In this document: in pieces, positions 1-12,799 of the stretch | Layout: each line of letters starts with the position of its first letter | Position numbering within the stretch: position 1 is the stretch's first letter | The notes under the pieces: model-generated | What the model was told of the DNA's origin: nothing | Seen by the model: only the letters and a program-made list of their open reading frames with translations | The model's database searches: none | Translations under genes and position numbers: made by a program | Assembly (NCBI GenBank): GCA_036583965.1 | Contig: JAZBQD010000014.1 | Span: 53,573,626-53,637,625 of the forward strand | Direction of reading: 5' to 3' | Length of the DNA stretch: 64,000 nucleotides | Source: Prunella strophiata | Lineage: Eukaryota; Chordata; Aves; Passeriformes; Prunellidae

Positions 1-1584
1 ACAACATTAATAAAATGTTAATCCTGTTTTTGCAGTTCATTGCTTCAGGTAGGGATAGCTATTCTCTCCTGGCTTGGCCATGAGGGACACTTTGAAAATC
101 GCAAGGAAAGACAAACTTAAGTTTCCTTCTGTGGTTCATGTGGCTTTTTCTGGGGAGCACTTTGTAGAACATAATCTTGCCTTGGATTACTTTAGGTGGT
201 ACATATAGGAGTGTCAGGCCACACTGCACCTTTTTGTGTTCTCTCAGTCTTTGTGGCTCCTCAGTCTTTGGGAAGTAAAGGGTTTTTTGTAGCTGTGGTA
301 CATAATTATGTAGTTAAGACCAGGAAAGCAAGATGAATTCATAAACTGTCTTTTACATCAATCTTGTTTTGAAAGAGTGGTTGACCTTTGTTTCAAACAG
401 TCTGCCACCAGTTAAATTTCTTCCCTTATTCCATGGGTTGAGATACAGGTACAACAACTTCACAGGGCTCTTTCAAGGCCTGTGTAGTGTAAATTGTTGC
501 AGGTAAAAAGAATTCAGATTAATATCTCAGAATATTTAAAGGAATAAGTGACGTAATGGGTTACATTCAGCACAGGGCTCTTTTACCGACAAGCAGGGTA
601 TGAAAGAGAGGAAGGAGCTCAGGAGCTGCCTACCTCATAGCAAACATCTGTACAGTCATCAGGAGGGAGAGCTTACCATACTTATGGACACATCTGGTAG
701 CAGATTTTCTTATAAAGGAATATATATCAGGCAATGACAGATCACTTGCTGAAAGTAACCTCCTGAGCAATGTTTGGCTTCTCAACAGCTGTGTTTAGTT
801 GAGGATTCCAGCTGAAGATAGCAACATTTGCAGACACTGGAGGCTGAAAGCTGGGATTAAATGATTAATAACTTTCTTTTATTACGCAGCTAGATGATTC
901 ATATTAATTGCACTGAAGCAGATTTGCATATGGTCTAGATTTACATAATGATTTGATAAAGGTATATTAAGTATTTACTTTAAGGGAGGATTACAGGAAG
1001 TGTAGATGTGTATTCTTTCTTTTCCTCTGCCTGTCATATTCTGTCCAGCTTTCCACACACATGCTGTATTTTTCAGTCCAATTTCCTCTCTTTCTAAGCT
1101 TGTATGAATGCTTAGAAAATATGCACTTCTAAAATAATAAGATCCCAGAAGCTCCAGCATCTGCTGCATTTCTAGTAACCATTCACTTCCATATCTAATG
1201 TGACATAGATCAAGAGAAAGGCAGATAAGGTAAATTTTTCATTTTCAGTAATTAATCCAGTTAATTTGCTCAAATAAAACATTTGCATTTTTTTCATTGT
1301 GCTGCAAACTCCTAGAACCATGCATGAAATATTAAAACATGGAAAGACATATATAAAAAGTGAAATGTATACAAACACTTGAAAAGACCCTATAGCTCAG
1401 TCAAAACATACAAACAAACACAAAAAGAGGGAAGAAAGCCCAAACTAACAAAAAATTGCATAGACACTTTTAAAGAAACACCAGAAGAAAAATCCTTGTC
1501 CTACTCTGCCTTTTGCCAAACAGAGCTTTATGCTCTGGACTCAAGACAGAGTAAAACCCCATTATTTTGAGCAGTGGTACAAGC
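1..1584. other. Unique AT-rich DNA, no gene seen
   Basis: No open frame of credible length, RNA gene or recognisable repeat was found here. A CRE-like octamer (TGACGTAA) occurs near 549, but an isolated 8-mer is expected by chance. The short frames are scattered on both strands, mutually overlapping and low in complexity. The stretch fits intron or intergenic background. Confidence 0.6.
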
Positions 1585-1785
1585 AGGGGGTTTTTTTTGT
1601 TGTTTGTTTTAGGTTTGGGTTTTGTTTTTGTTTTGTTTTGGGTTTTTTTTGGTTTTTTTTTTTTTTTGTTTTTGTTTTTGTTTTTTTGTTTGTTTTGGTT
1701 TGGTTTTTGTTTTGTTTTGTTTTGTTGTTGTTGTTTTGGGTGGGTTTTTTTGTTGTTTTTTGGTTTTGTTGGGTTTTTTTAATGT
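1585..1785 (+). repeat. T/G low-complexity tract (TTTTG/TTTG-like)
   Basis: About 200 bases consist almost entirely of T and G, with TTTTG, TTTG and TTG units mixed with T runs of up to about 15. On the opposite strand this is an A/C-rich tract. Three overlapping frames on the plus strand read as Phe/Val/Leu/Gly-rich pseudo-proteins. They are explained by the T/G composition and are not genes. The tract is an imperfect simple repeat, possibly grown from an A-rich retroelement tail on the minus strand, though no element body is recognisable beside it. Confidence 0.85.
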
Positions 1786-4700
1786 GCAGGTGAAAAGAGT
1801 CGTGTATTTAACTGCTATTCACAGTTGAAGTTCTTGCCATTTAGAAGTCAGGTGTTTTTTCTACAGAAGAGATAATTGCATTTCAAATACGCGATCACAC
1901 CAGTTAGACTACGAGCACTTCTTCACTTTACAATCTTGCATGCTTTTTGATGTGAGACTACCACTTCTGATGTGCCAAAACTGAGTCCCAGATAAAGGTT
2001 CTCCTGTGGTTTCGCTCTGTCTGGTATGATTTTTACCCTAGGAAAAAAAACCTAGCCTTTATCTGTGTCTGCATGGTAAATTGTGGGTAGTTGAAAAACA
2101 GTCAATGTGACAAAGGCTATCACAGCATCAACATATTCCTCATCCTGAAATAATACACCCTGAGAAGAACCTGAAATACCTGCTTATGTTGCTGCAGTAA
2201 AACAGCCACGTGATTTCTGGATTGATGTCACACTGCTCAGGTCCTGCTGGCTCAGAGGTTGCATGAAATCTGTCTGCCTGCAATGCCCCATGGAGATGTG
2301 CATTTTGATTGACTTTTTCCTTACCCTAACTTCAGCGCAATTTCCTCAATCACAGGCTTCAGTGGGCTGAAGCTTTCAGAGTATCTTGTTACCTTTTGTT
2401 TCTAATTCTTCTAAAGTCTGATTATAGTCCCAGCTCTTCTGCCATACCAGAGATTTGTCTACTACTGTTTTATCACTTTAAATTCCAACCTAAATATTAT
2501 TAAAGAAATGCAGTATATTTTAGATTGTGGCACTCCTTATGTGGCATATGTAGCCTCCATATGTACCTTTAAAATGGTTTGTTTTGACTAAAATATGTGT
2601 GTTCACACGACTATCACATACCTATAAAGCACAGCTCTTTAGCATGTCTACATCCTGCCATCCTTCCTCAGCCACCAGTGCAAACTGTGGAAGTGATTTG
2701 GGATATGGGATAGGAAGCTGCCTCTTTCAGACTCCTCATACATAGCAAGAGAACTTCAAATGGAGTTCTCTTTTTTTCAGTAACTGAAGCACTCCCACAT
2801 TATTCATTTCCTTGGGGTTTAGGTTCTGTTTTCAGATTTCCAAAGTTCTCACTTTCAGCAGACATGTACATGCAAGGCATTTAATAAAATGGAAGGTCTC
2901 TTTAAGTGATGATATGTCACATTTTGGTTTCAGTCTGTTTCATTTCATGGTCTTGTAACTGAGAGGAAATTTAAAAAAAAATCTGCATCTATTACTGAAT
3001 ATCTTAACAAGTTATGCGAGTTATCTTTAATTATGCTAAGTGCTGTCTGTAAGCTTATGCAATGTGATCTAGTTTATAATGGTATAAGTACTCTTTTAGA
3101 TTTAGTCTTGATCAACAAAATCTGTAACAAAAAAAAGCATCAAGATATTTCAAAATATCAAAATCTAATCAATAACAGTTTGGACACTTGTGTTAATTAT
3201 TGTAGTCCTTTATTTCAAGTTATTTAACATTTTGGGTACAGGAAAGTGTTTGGACTCCATAATTTCTCCTGTAAATAGGAGATGAATGTAAAGTCATTAA
3301 TTTTATAATTCATTTAAACATACAACATAGGCAGTTCTCTGCTAAATCAAGCATCCTGATTAAAAAAAAAATGTATCTTACATTTACTCAGGTATTAGTG
3401 TTCCAGATTCTGCCAGAGAAGAAAGTTCAAAAAGTCGTATTGCCATTAAACACTTCATACTTTTATCTGAAGCTATAGAGAAGAATGTGACATATTGGGT
3501 TCCAGGTTGTGCTACTCCTGTGTAAATTATTCTGAGTTTGACTGACACAAAAGTTACCTGTTAGGATGTGTGGTCTGGCCTGCCTTTCCTTTCTTTGAAA
3601 AGCAATAAATTGGTATTAGAATTGCCTTATTTCCAGGTCTTCCCCTGATGTGGAACTGACCTGTTATTTGTTGTTGCAACATATATACCATCTATGTTTT
3701 CATTTCTTTCCTGACCATTTATGCATGAGTTTGGAATTCATTATGCATTTCTTACCACAGACACTGATTTCTACCACTTTAGTTTTAGTGTTTGTACAGG
3801 GATATTTTCAAGGCAATTTTTTATATTAGAAATTAAAGCATTAACAGATTTAATTGCTGGAGCTACGTGTGTAGGTTGGAGTCTTTGTTTTTGGAAAATT
3901 GATATTTTAATAGGTTGGCACTGTTGTTATGACTAAAGACCTATGAGCTTAAGCAACACAGTAATTTATTAAGTAGCTATAATTGAAGACAACATCACAG
4001 ATGAGCAATTATTCTTTAAATTTGTACTAAAATATTTTCAAGTCTTACACTTAGTTCATAGTTTTTATAAAAACCCACAGCTTCCCATTTGACAGGAGAA
4101 GGTTGATCTTCTGAAGCTTGCACGTTTGGTTTTTACCATCATGACAATGTAAATGTAAACCATTGATTTTCACAGGATTTGTACACCTTTCAATCTGAAT
4201 AACAGAACTCAAGAGCTAACTACTTAGACTGAAGTCAATAAAATAGTAACATCTTTCCCTTCTCTTTACTCTGCATTTCCAGGTTATCAGACATTAAAAG
4301 GAAGGATTATTTTAGATCAGGGGTGCTTAGTTAGGAGAGCAAACTCCTTTCATGAACACTACAAATGAGTCCAACAGGTGGTTTGTTTTTTTGGTTTTTT
4401 TTTTCCAAATGTTTAACAAAGAGCAGAATATGCACAAGACAGATTAAGGACAGTAGTTGTCCTCATGGGAGAAAGGATCAGTAGGAAGAGTCTTTAAAAA
4501 CACATGATTATATAGGAAAAATAATTTCAAGCATATCATAGGATGGTGGAGGTTTGTGTGTTTGTATGTGTAAGAGAAGACACAGGTTTTAGAGGAAAGA
4601 CAAATCTAAGAGACAAATAAAGCAAAACTATTCCTTTTTTTGCAGGCCAAATAACATCAGGAAGCTTTCCTGAATTGTTCTCTTTGACTTGGGTTTTACA

Positions 4701-5042
4701 GGAGTGGTTGGTCAATCCAGTGAGTGCATAAAGTGACATTTACAAAGACCTGTTCAAATATTCCCTGCTGACAAAGTGGAATAGTTGGTACAGCAAAGGA
4801 ATGTTGCAAAGAGAAGGAATAAGCAAAGGAGCATGACTAAAGTAAAGGAGTCTTTGCATAATTTTAGCACACCAATGGACATTGTAGTATTTCTTGAGGG
4901 AGGGAGGGATGTTCATTCAGGAGAATTTAACAGCATTTAGTTCCTTAGAGTTATTTAGTGGCATACTTATGCAATTAATTTCTTCACTGCTAAAGCCCTT
5001 CCCTGCTCTCTCTGACATCAGGACAGTCTTGCATAGAATAAC
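1786..5042. other. Unique AT-rich DNA, no gene seen
   Basis: I see only background sequence with scattered short T or A runs (for example 4385-4403). No frame exceeds 82 codons, and the one of that length (4894-5142) runs into the LTR that starts at 5043. No CR1 tail, LTR or RNA gene was recognised. Confidence 0.6.
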
Positions 5043-5617
5043 TGTCCTGGTTTCAGCTGGGATAGAGCTCATTTTCTTCTTAGAGGCTGGTACAGAGCTG
5101 TGTCTTGGATTCAGTATGAGGATAATGTGGATAACACATTGATGTTTTGGAAGTTGCTGAGTAAGTGCTGATAATAAGCCAAGGAGATTCAGTGGCCCGT
5201 GCCCTGCTAGTGAGGAGTTGCACAGGAAGCTGGAAGGGAGCATGGCTGGGGCAGGTGACCTGATGTGGCCAAAGGGATGTTCCACACCACAGAACACCAC
5301 ACTCAGTATACAAACTGCAGGAACAATCCTATTTTACATCACTCCTTTCTCTCAGGTTTTATTTCCATCTCTCTCTTTTTCACTGTAATTATTATTATTA
5401 CTATTATGATTTTTATTATCAGTATTATTACAATTATTATTATAATATATGATAAATGCATCAATATATTTTTAATTTAATTTTAAAACTTTTGTTATCT
5501 CAATCCATAAATTTACTTCCCCCCCTGCCCCAGTTCTCTTTTTGACTGAGGAGGACAGTAAAGAGAGAGTGAGTGGCTGCATGATGTTTGGTTGTTGATT
5601 GTGGATAAGCCATGACA
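5043..5617 (+). mobile_element. Solo ERVL-type LTR of passerine type
   Basis: The element opens with TGTCCTGGTTTCAGCTGGGA and closes with a CCATGACA-like end at 5610-5617, giving the 5'-TG...CA-3' boundaries of an LTR over 575 bp. Its internal order matches the abundant passerine LTR family that I recall as ERVL-related: a GGATAGAGCTCATTTTCTTC-like start, the GGCCAAAGGGATGTTCCACA block near 5269, a TATA-like AGTATACAAA at about 5305-5314, an ATT-rich tract (5387-5450), and a CTCAATCCATAAATTTACTT-like block (about 5500) followed by a C-rich stretch. No internal retroviral coding sequence adjoins either side, so this is a solo LTR, presumably left by LTR-LTR recombination. The flanking pentamers (ATAAC and ACTTT) do not match, so no target-site duplication is visible. 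Many substitutions from the remembered family pattern suggest an old copy. The family name should be checked against a repeat library. Confidence 0.85.
5305..5314 (+). promoter_or_regulatory. Degenerate TATA-like box of the LTR
   Basis: AGTATACAAA sits where the family usually carries a CAGTATATAAA promoter box. One base has changed inside the box (TATACAAA for TATATAAA). Whether it still directs transcription is unknown. Confidence 0.4.
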
Positions 5618-8600
5618 ACTTTGACACAGTTTGACATAGTAAAACTTGTATTGGCTATGGATGTTTATGGGTCAAAATCATTAAATTGCTTCTTGACTTT
5701 AAAACACCTTGTCAAAAAAAGCACCAAAACCCAATTAAAATCAACCCATCTCATCCAGGTCAGTATAGAGCTGTGTAGAGTTTTCCCTGGTAATGTAGAA
5801 TGATTTCTTAAAATAACCTTGCCAAGGAAGCAAACACTCTCTATAAATAATTCTTAAGAGCAAAGATGTACAAGACAGCTAAGCCAATCACTGTGAAAAG
5901 GTTCCTGCTTCTCTTTTTCACTTTCTTTCCTGTTTTTTTTTCCTTTTTTTGCTTAACCAATTTGACTCAACACAGCACTACACTCTTTAATTCCAGGGTA
6001 TCAGAAGAGTAATTTAATTTTTTTTTTACTGTTTTTATGACAAATTCCCTGATTGTTAAGCTCCAGAGGCCATATAAGAGAAGAATAGTGGACTGCTGAG
6101 AGGAGAAGTGAAGATACCTGCTCTGCACTTCCTATAGCTGCTCCCTAACTGTGTCTGTGGATATCACCAATGTCTACTGGCAGTGCCTATGTGGACCTGA
6201 CACCTTGTATGCAATAAACCTTGGAACCCACTTAACAGAAAAATCAATTATAAACATCTCTACTCCCCACCCCATCATCCTCTAGAACATCTGAATATCA
6301 GCAATGTCATCCTTCTATATTCTCCATTTTAGTGAGAAAAAAAGGTCTGATCACCTCTTTGTACCATTTACTTTGATGAAAAATATGAAAATATGTCCTT
6401 CATTATGTGATCTCATCCTGTTAGTCACAGGCATCTTTCCAACCCCTCCTTAAGGATGCACACTTAAATAATTAGCCATACTAGGGAACAGAGAGAGATG
6501 GTACTATGGGAGCTACTAATAAGTCAGAAAAGTGCAGTCCTCAGTTGAGAAAATGGTAAGGTGGAGCAGAGTGAAGAACTTTGGCATATATTTTCAAAAC
6601 TTTTCCACACATTTTCTTTGCAATTACAGTAAATATCACTTTGAAATTCATTTGTGCAAAACAATGATGTTTTTTTCCCATGTAGGCTGATAGAACTACC
6701 TGGAACTTGATCTGACTCTCATGTGAAACCATGATTAACTTTAATTGATTATAGATTTTGTCTTAATGGTGACACATCCAATTGCTTTTAGAAGAGACAG
6801 ACTTTATAGACCCCCAATCCTGAGTCTGTGTTTACAGATGATGACAAATAAGGATATAAGAGAACCCTTTAAGAGGGTTAAATTTAAAACTGACAAGGAC
6901 GTTTGGGCGGCCACAGACATTGAAGAAGACAGGAGAGAGGAAAGAAAACACACTCCAAGGGTGTGGTTTCATCACCTGGATTAAGGAGCTATAAAACTGG
7001 GCTGCTGCTACAAATAGTGTTGCCTCCTCCCTTTCTGAGATCCTGCACTTGTTAGATCAGCTCTCTGACTCAGGTGAAAAACAAGGGATTAATTTATCTG
7101 CAGTCAGCTCTCTGCCACTTTGACTCACTGAGAAGCCTCACAAACCCAGTACTGATGCAAGTGATGATTGTGAAAACTACCCTAAGGGAATATGATGGAG
7201 TCTCAGAAGATCAGAAACTCTTGACATTATTGTCAAGATTAATGCAAACAAATAGTGTGTTCCTCCTCTCAGGAAGTGACTGGTTTGTTTCTCTGAGGTT
7301 TATAGTCTCATCTAATTAATTGTAGTGATTTTAATTACTTCTCTGCATTTTGAAAAATCTACAGTGTGATTTGTTTTAATAGCTATTTCATAAACCATAT
7401 TTATTATTTCAAAGGATTTTGTTATGCTTTCCTACCTGCTGCTCATAGTTTAGCAATTCTGAATAACTGGCAGAAGACACCTGATGAAAAATATAAGATA
7501 TTTATTCACACCATCACCTTTCTTTATTAAATCCTGGAATCTGTGGTGTACCAGAATTTGTCTCAATTGGCAACTGTCATTCACAGTGGCAGGCCACAGA
7601 ACAATTTTGCCAGCCTAGAGGAATCATGTACAGGGGAAAGGTGCCATACATGTTCCTATGCTACTGACCTTCCCAGAGCCAGCATAACACCTTTGAAAAC
7701 CATTGAAATTTCCCAATGTATCAATGCCCATGAACTGAAACAACATAAAAATCCCTTAATGGACAATTTAAATTAAAAATAGTCTATAATTACATTAATT
7801 AGCAATTTTGACCAGGCTTCTGGCAGCTTTTATTAAGTATGGATGCCAATAGGTCCAATGAGCTATTAAGGATGTTAATGACTTGTCCAGTTATAGAATG
7901 TTTTCTGTTTGCCCTATTTTCCTTTTTAAGTTTGACCACCCTCTTCACTCTGGCCTGCACAAAAAATTTGTGGTGAAAAAACTTTGATGAAAGCATTTAA
8001 TATTAGCTAAATTCTCTTAATAATAACTTACTTATGTGAGTAGGGGAAATGGAATAAATCAGTCCTAAAGCCACAGGGTGATGACAGAGGAAGTAGACTG
8101 AATAAATTTCCCAGGTAACTAGGAGTTGTAGAAGATGATGTCTCAGGACCACAATCACAGCAATTGAGCAAATGCATGAAGCAGAGGATGTCAAGCTACT
8201 ATCTTGAAAACTCTTTATGGATTAAGATATCCTTAATCCAATTAACTATACATGTTCAGGTATTACTCTATGTAATATGGTACTAGACTTGTAAATTAGC
8301 TTCTTATAAAAACTTTGCTTTTCTCTTACATGTCTTTATTCAAGAAATTCTTTAGCTTTCTTCTGTCTATCTGAGACTATGAAGAGGTTTTAAGAATGGC
8401 TAAATATTTAGTGTTGACATAAGATTTTCACTGCTGTTGTGACTTGAAAAACCAACAGGATCAGACTCCAGGGCTGCACTCATGAGTCCGTTCTGCTGAT
8501 AATTCATTTGACTGAAATTTTCTCATCTCTGAACATTTTGATCTGGCAGCATCTTAAATCTGGAGGCACTCAGATCAGTAGGGACACTCCAGGTCCTATG

Positions 8601-11600
8601 TGCTTATATAGGTACAGTAACTTCTGGCATTTCCAGCTTCCTTTATTTTGGCCATAGCATACAGTAGCAACTCAAACCAATCTTAAAAGCACTTCCTTGG
8701 CCACCATGCCCCCAGACTTTCTACTGCTTTTTTGTTTTCCCCTCTTAGTGAAGCCTCAGTGTTTTTTCTCTTGGTCACAAATAATTTTTTGATCTGGAAA
8801 GAGCACAGAGACTTTATTTTTTAATATGGAAATGAGTTTACAAAGTAGATTTAGTTCATCATTATAGAAACAAACAGTTCTTTAACACAATCTAACTAGA
8901 GAAGTTGTTATTTCATAGTTATGTAGTTGTGACAAATTCAAAAAAGAAGAACAAGAAGCTTCAGTACAGCTTAAGAATAGCTCCAGTACAGTTTTGTTCA
9001 TAGCATAGAGTGATGCCAAAAAACTGGCATCTCAAGGCAGTATTATCCTTCCAAGTGCATAGCTGCAGAGCAACACTATGCAAATAATAAAAGAAAAATA
9101 AGTTTGTTTGAATTAGTACAACATGGGCCCAAATACCATTAGTGAACTATATTTAATTTGCTAATTCAAACTTCCAGCATGACAGGAACTTATTTCAAAT
9201 TCTGCACTGAATTCTCAAATACCTACTACTAAGGCCAGACAGAATAAGAAAAGCTTGTCTCTGCTTCCAGTACAGCCATTTCAGGATAAGACTGGTGGAC
9301 AATCTGAGTGTTTTGTCCTCTTGGTTCACCCTTTCCATCCTGACTCTGTGAAGGCCTATGTTAAAGGTTTGCCTTGCCTCAACATGTAACTATCCAAATG
9401 GAAGGTTTCTAAGTAAAACATACTGGTAAGAGACAACCCCTGAATGATCCCACAATGTAATATCATGCAGTGATATTGGAGGCAATTCCAGATGACCCAT
9501 CATGGCTTTTGGCACAGGGTAGGTCCAAAAGCAGTAGAAACTTAAAAATTTGAAGCTGAAGCTGAGCTAAAACAGGGACTTTCATTTCTTACAGCCTAGG
9601 AGTCCTCATCCAACCGTAAACCCTTCAAAAGAAAAGAAAAAGAAATGAGATTTGTCCAGCTTGCATAAGCTAACCCTGTAAGAGGAATAAATCATCTGGA
9701 GTATACAAAAATAAATACAGCCTAGTTTGGTAATGATTTGTGTCTTACATTTGGTAAGGATCTGATTGGAGATGTTTTCCTGTGTGTGGCCAGAACCTGA
9801 GTCTCTCTTCCATCCTCATATTCTGCCATATTTAACAAATGGAGAGCTCACTCTTTTCCTCTGTAGGAAGAAATCTACAGACTGTCTTTCCTTTTCTCAG
9901 CTGTCCATTTTGCTAAATATTTGGAAGCATGATGTTGTCTTCAAGATTCCTACTACTTTGTAAAATTTATTTAAGTCAGCTATCATTTAAAAGTATTTAT
10001 TTTTAAATAAATAGTTTGGATTTTGGAGGCTTTTTAGTAGCGAGGAAGAGAGAGACAGACATTCCTTTAAGGATATATTTGAATAAGCTGCATCTTTTTA
10101 ATACTTAGGACATAGCTTTGTTTTCTAAAAAACTGTGCCTGTGCTCTGAAAGTTCATAATAGCTTTAAGATAATGAGCATGACATCACTACATACAAGCA
10201 ACTGAGTAGTCAGCAATTCACATCTAGATATTAAGGCATATCTGAAATGCCTGGTTATTATGATAATAAGTTCAAATGTATCAGTATAGGCAAATAAGCA
10301 TAAGTAGACATAATAGTATATCCCATGCTGAGCTGTTCAATAATTATTGACCTGTAACACCAGAGAAAAAATGTTACAGACTGGCATTCACACCAGAAAC
10401 AAGGAAATATAGAAATTTATTGCCAGTCAGGAAACTAATCAGAACTGAGGCAAGCAAAAAATTTTATAAACTTTGAATTAAATTCAGTTCTAATTTAATG
10501 TAGCAGACATTTTGAAAATGCAACACAAATTAAATCCTTTGATACCTCTTAGAAGTTCTAATTTTTGATACAAAATACATAAAGAATAAAAAAATGTCTG
10601 GAACATTCAGTCATCTTAATGAAGCAGGTAATTCAGCTCCATTTATTATTATTATTACTATTGTTATTTTTTCTTGTACCCCAAGATTAAAAAGCAGAAA
10701 AAAGATTTAGAAAAAAACTCTAGTCAGGAATCTGGGTTTAGTATCCTCTGGCAGTATCCTAAAAGGTACCTGAGATTTTCTTAAGCAAACCAAGAACTAC
10801 CATGAAATTTCCAAAGGCTGTGTTTAATTATCTAAGTGTCTAGAAAATCTAATCTTAGATTTATGAACATGTTCAAGGACTCTCCAGAAGTCCCATGGAG
10901 CCTCAGGTTGGCATTGCTGAATTCTGAGACACAAGATTCAAATACATTTATTTGTCTTGCAGTCCTTTGTTGTCTGCTTACATTTATTAAAGCACACTGA
11001 TGGGTTTTGTTTATACTAGGATAGAATTTCTCCTGCTACACTAGAATTTCTCTTCAGATATTTATAAAATTTTTAAACACTGCAGGCAAGGTGGACATAA
11101 TAATGGGAAAATAATATGGTTTTCTGTTAGATTAAAAATAGGCAATGAAATTATTCACGTGGAAAAAAATGGAATTTTTTTGCATCTTTTGGCAAACCAA
11201 AAACCTAAAATGTTACTGCAAAATAATTTATTTCACCTGAATCTGATAATTAAATCCTACTTGTATATTCTTTCTATTAAGTTAATATATCTTAATTACA
11301 AGATCAAACCCCACCCCAAGAAACGCTTTGGTATAAACATATAATAAATTCTGAAAATTAAGTGCTTAGTTTAAAAGATATGGAAATTAAATTACTAGTC
11401 TCCTATGGAAACATAGGCTCTCACTTGCTTAGACTAACTGCTCAGGAGCCTTCCAAAAAGATTAAAATGTAGATTAAAATGATAAGATTGATAGAGAACT
11501 TTGAATGGTTAGAGAAAAAGGGAGACTTCATGGACCTTCCTGGCAGACTGGTCTGGAGAGGTTTTGCAGATAGACCAGCCTGAATGTACCAGTAAAACTT

Positions 11601-11757
11601 GATGACATGTGTAAGATATACAGGGCTAGATACCATCTAGCAAAGGTCAGTCACTACCATCAGTCACTTCAGCTTGTCCTAAAACCTACTATCAGTTATT
11701 GCAGTTTTTACTTTCCTTTTAGCCACTCTGATGTGTTTATGGGAGGGAGGCAAAGGG
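5618..11757. other. Unique AT-rich DNA, no gene seen
   Basis: About 6 kb without recognisable genes or repeats apart from short A/T runs and a small ATT tract near 10642-10660. The region 6985-7076 has a TATAAAA motif and a downstream splice-donor-like site (reported as a finding). Frames up to 82 codons occur on both strands, but none has recognisable motifs or supporting context. Confidence 0.55.

Positions 11758-11824
<67 letters not shown>
11758..11824 (+). repeat. (GATA)n tetranucleotide microsatellite
   Basis: This is an uninterrupted run of GATA of about 67 bp, close to 17 units, ending in GATTGATTT. It is perfect across its length, so it is probably recent and length-polymorphic. Confidence 0.97.
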
Positions 11825-12799
11825 TGATTTATTATTTCTCATACTATATAAAACCACAAAGAAAAAAATGCTTGCAAAGTATAAACTGTGTCAAGACCAA
11901 AACTGAATGTCTTCAAGTACAGAAGTGTTCCCAAGGCAGAGGCAGTGGCCAAAGATCTGCTTCACTATCTCTGTATCACCTCTGTAGTCTTAGGCATGTG
12001 AGTGATCACTGAATAAAAGAAATTATTTAAATATTTTTTGTTAATAAAATGTATATTTGTTTAAGGACCTCGCTGAAGATGGTAGAATAAGAGTTAAGTT
12101 ATAGCAAGAGGACCATAGCAAAACAGAATGATACATTATATTGACTATAACACAGGACCACAGCAACTTGGCACTAGCAAGGACTCTGAAAACAATTGCA
12201 AAACAAATAGGAACAACCAGAATTATCAAGTCACTTATCTGTGATTCCTGAAAACAATTAGAGAATTTCATACCCAAAAAGACAATTTCATATGAAACCA
12301 GTTTATATGACTGGTTACATATGATACTTTTGCTTCATACATTCTTACTTTCTTACTATATGGATTGAATGAAGCAAAGGAAGCATTTCAATTATTAATA
12401 ATGATGACTAATAAGCTACAGCTTATTTTCCCAGGTCATTTACCTCTTTTATGTGGTGATGAAGAAGAAGTTTAATTTTGTCACTGTCATTACCAAGACA
12501 ACAACAACAGAAGCACAGTAAGAAACTTGTCTGTATAATCAATCTGCTGTTTTAATATGCTTGGGTTGGCACATTTGACTCCAGTGTATAAACTTGAAAT
12601 AAAACCAAAGCTGCATTATACAGGCTTTGAATATCTCAGTCTGATTTAAAAGTACACATCATAAAGTAGTTTCAAAAGCCTAAAAGTGTTTAAAAACAAA
12701 TTTATTTAAGAAATGTGTTAATTGCTATTAAAAGTAAGCAAATTCAGAAGAGCTGTTTAGGTAGCTAGTCCTATTATAAGATTTTAAGTCCAGTCTACA
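11825..12799. other. Unique DNA containing a 14-bp inverted repeat
   Basis: No gene is seen. The stretch includes an imperfect palindrome at 12289-12323 (two 14-base arms with 13 paired positions and a 7-base loop), described in the findings. The boundary with the CR1 element at about 12800 is approximate because the 5' end is degraded. Confidence 0.55.

Noticed and set aside
1530..1828. Three overlapping Phe/Val-rich frames that look like membrane peptides
   Set aside because: They are translations of a T/G-only low-complexity tract in all three frames.
6745..7319. Two consecutive plus-strand frames (79 and 81 codons) as exons of one gene
   Set aside because: Neither translation was recognised, acceptor sites are not convincing, and codon use shows no coding bias by eye.
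11758..11824. GATA repeat as evidence of sex-chromosome (Bkm-type) DNA
   Set aside because: GATA arrays are common on autosomes too. A single 67-bp array says nothing about chromosome identity.
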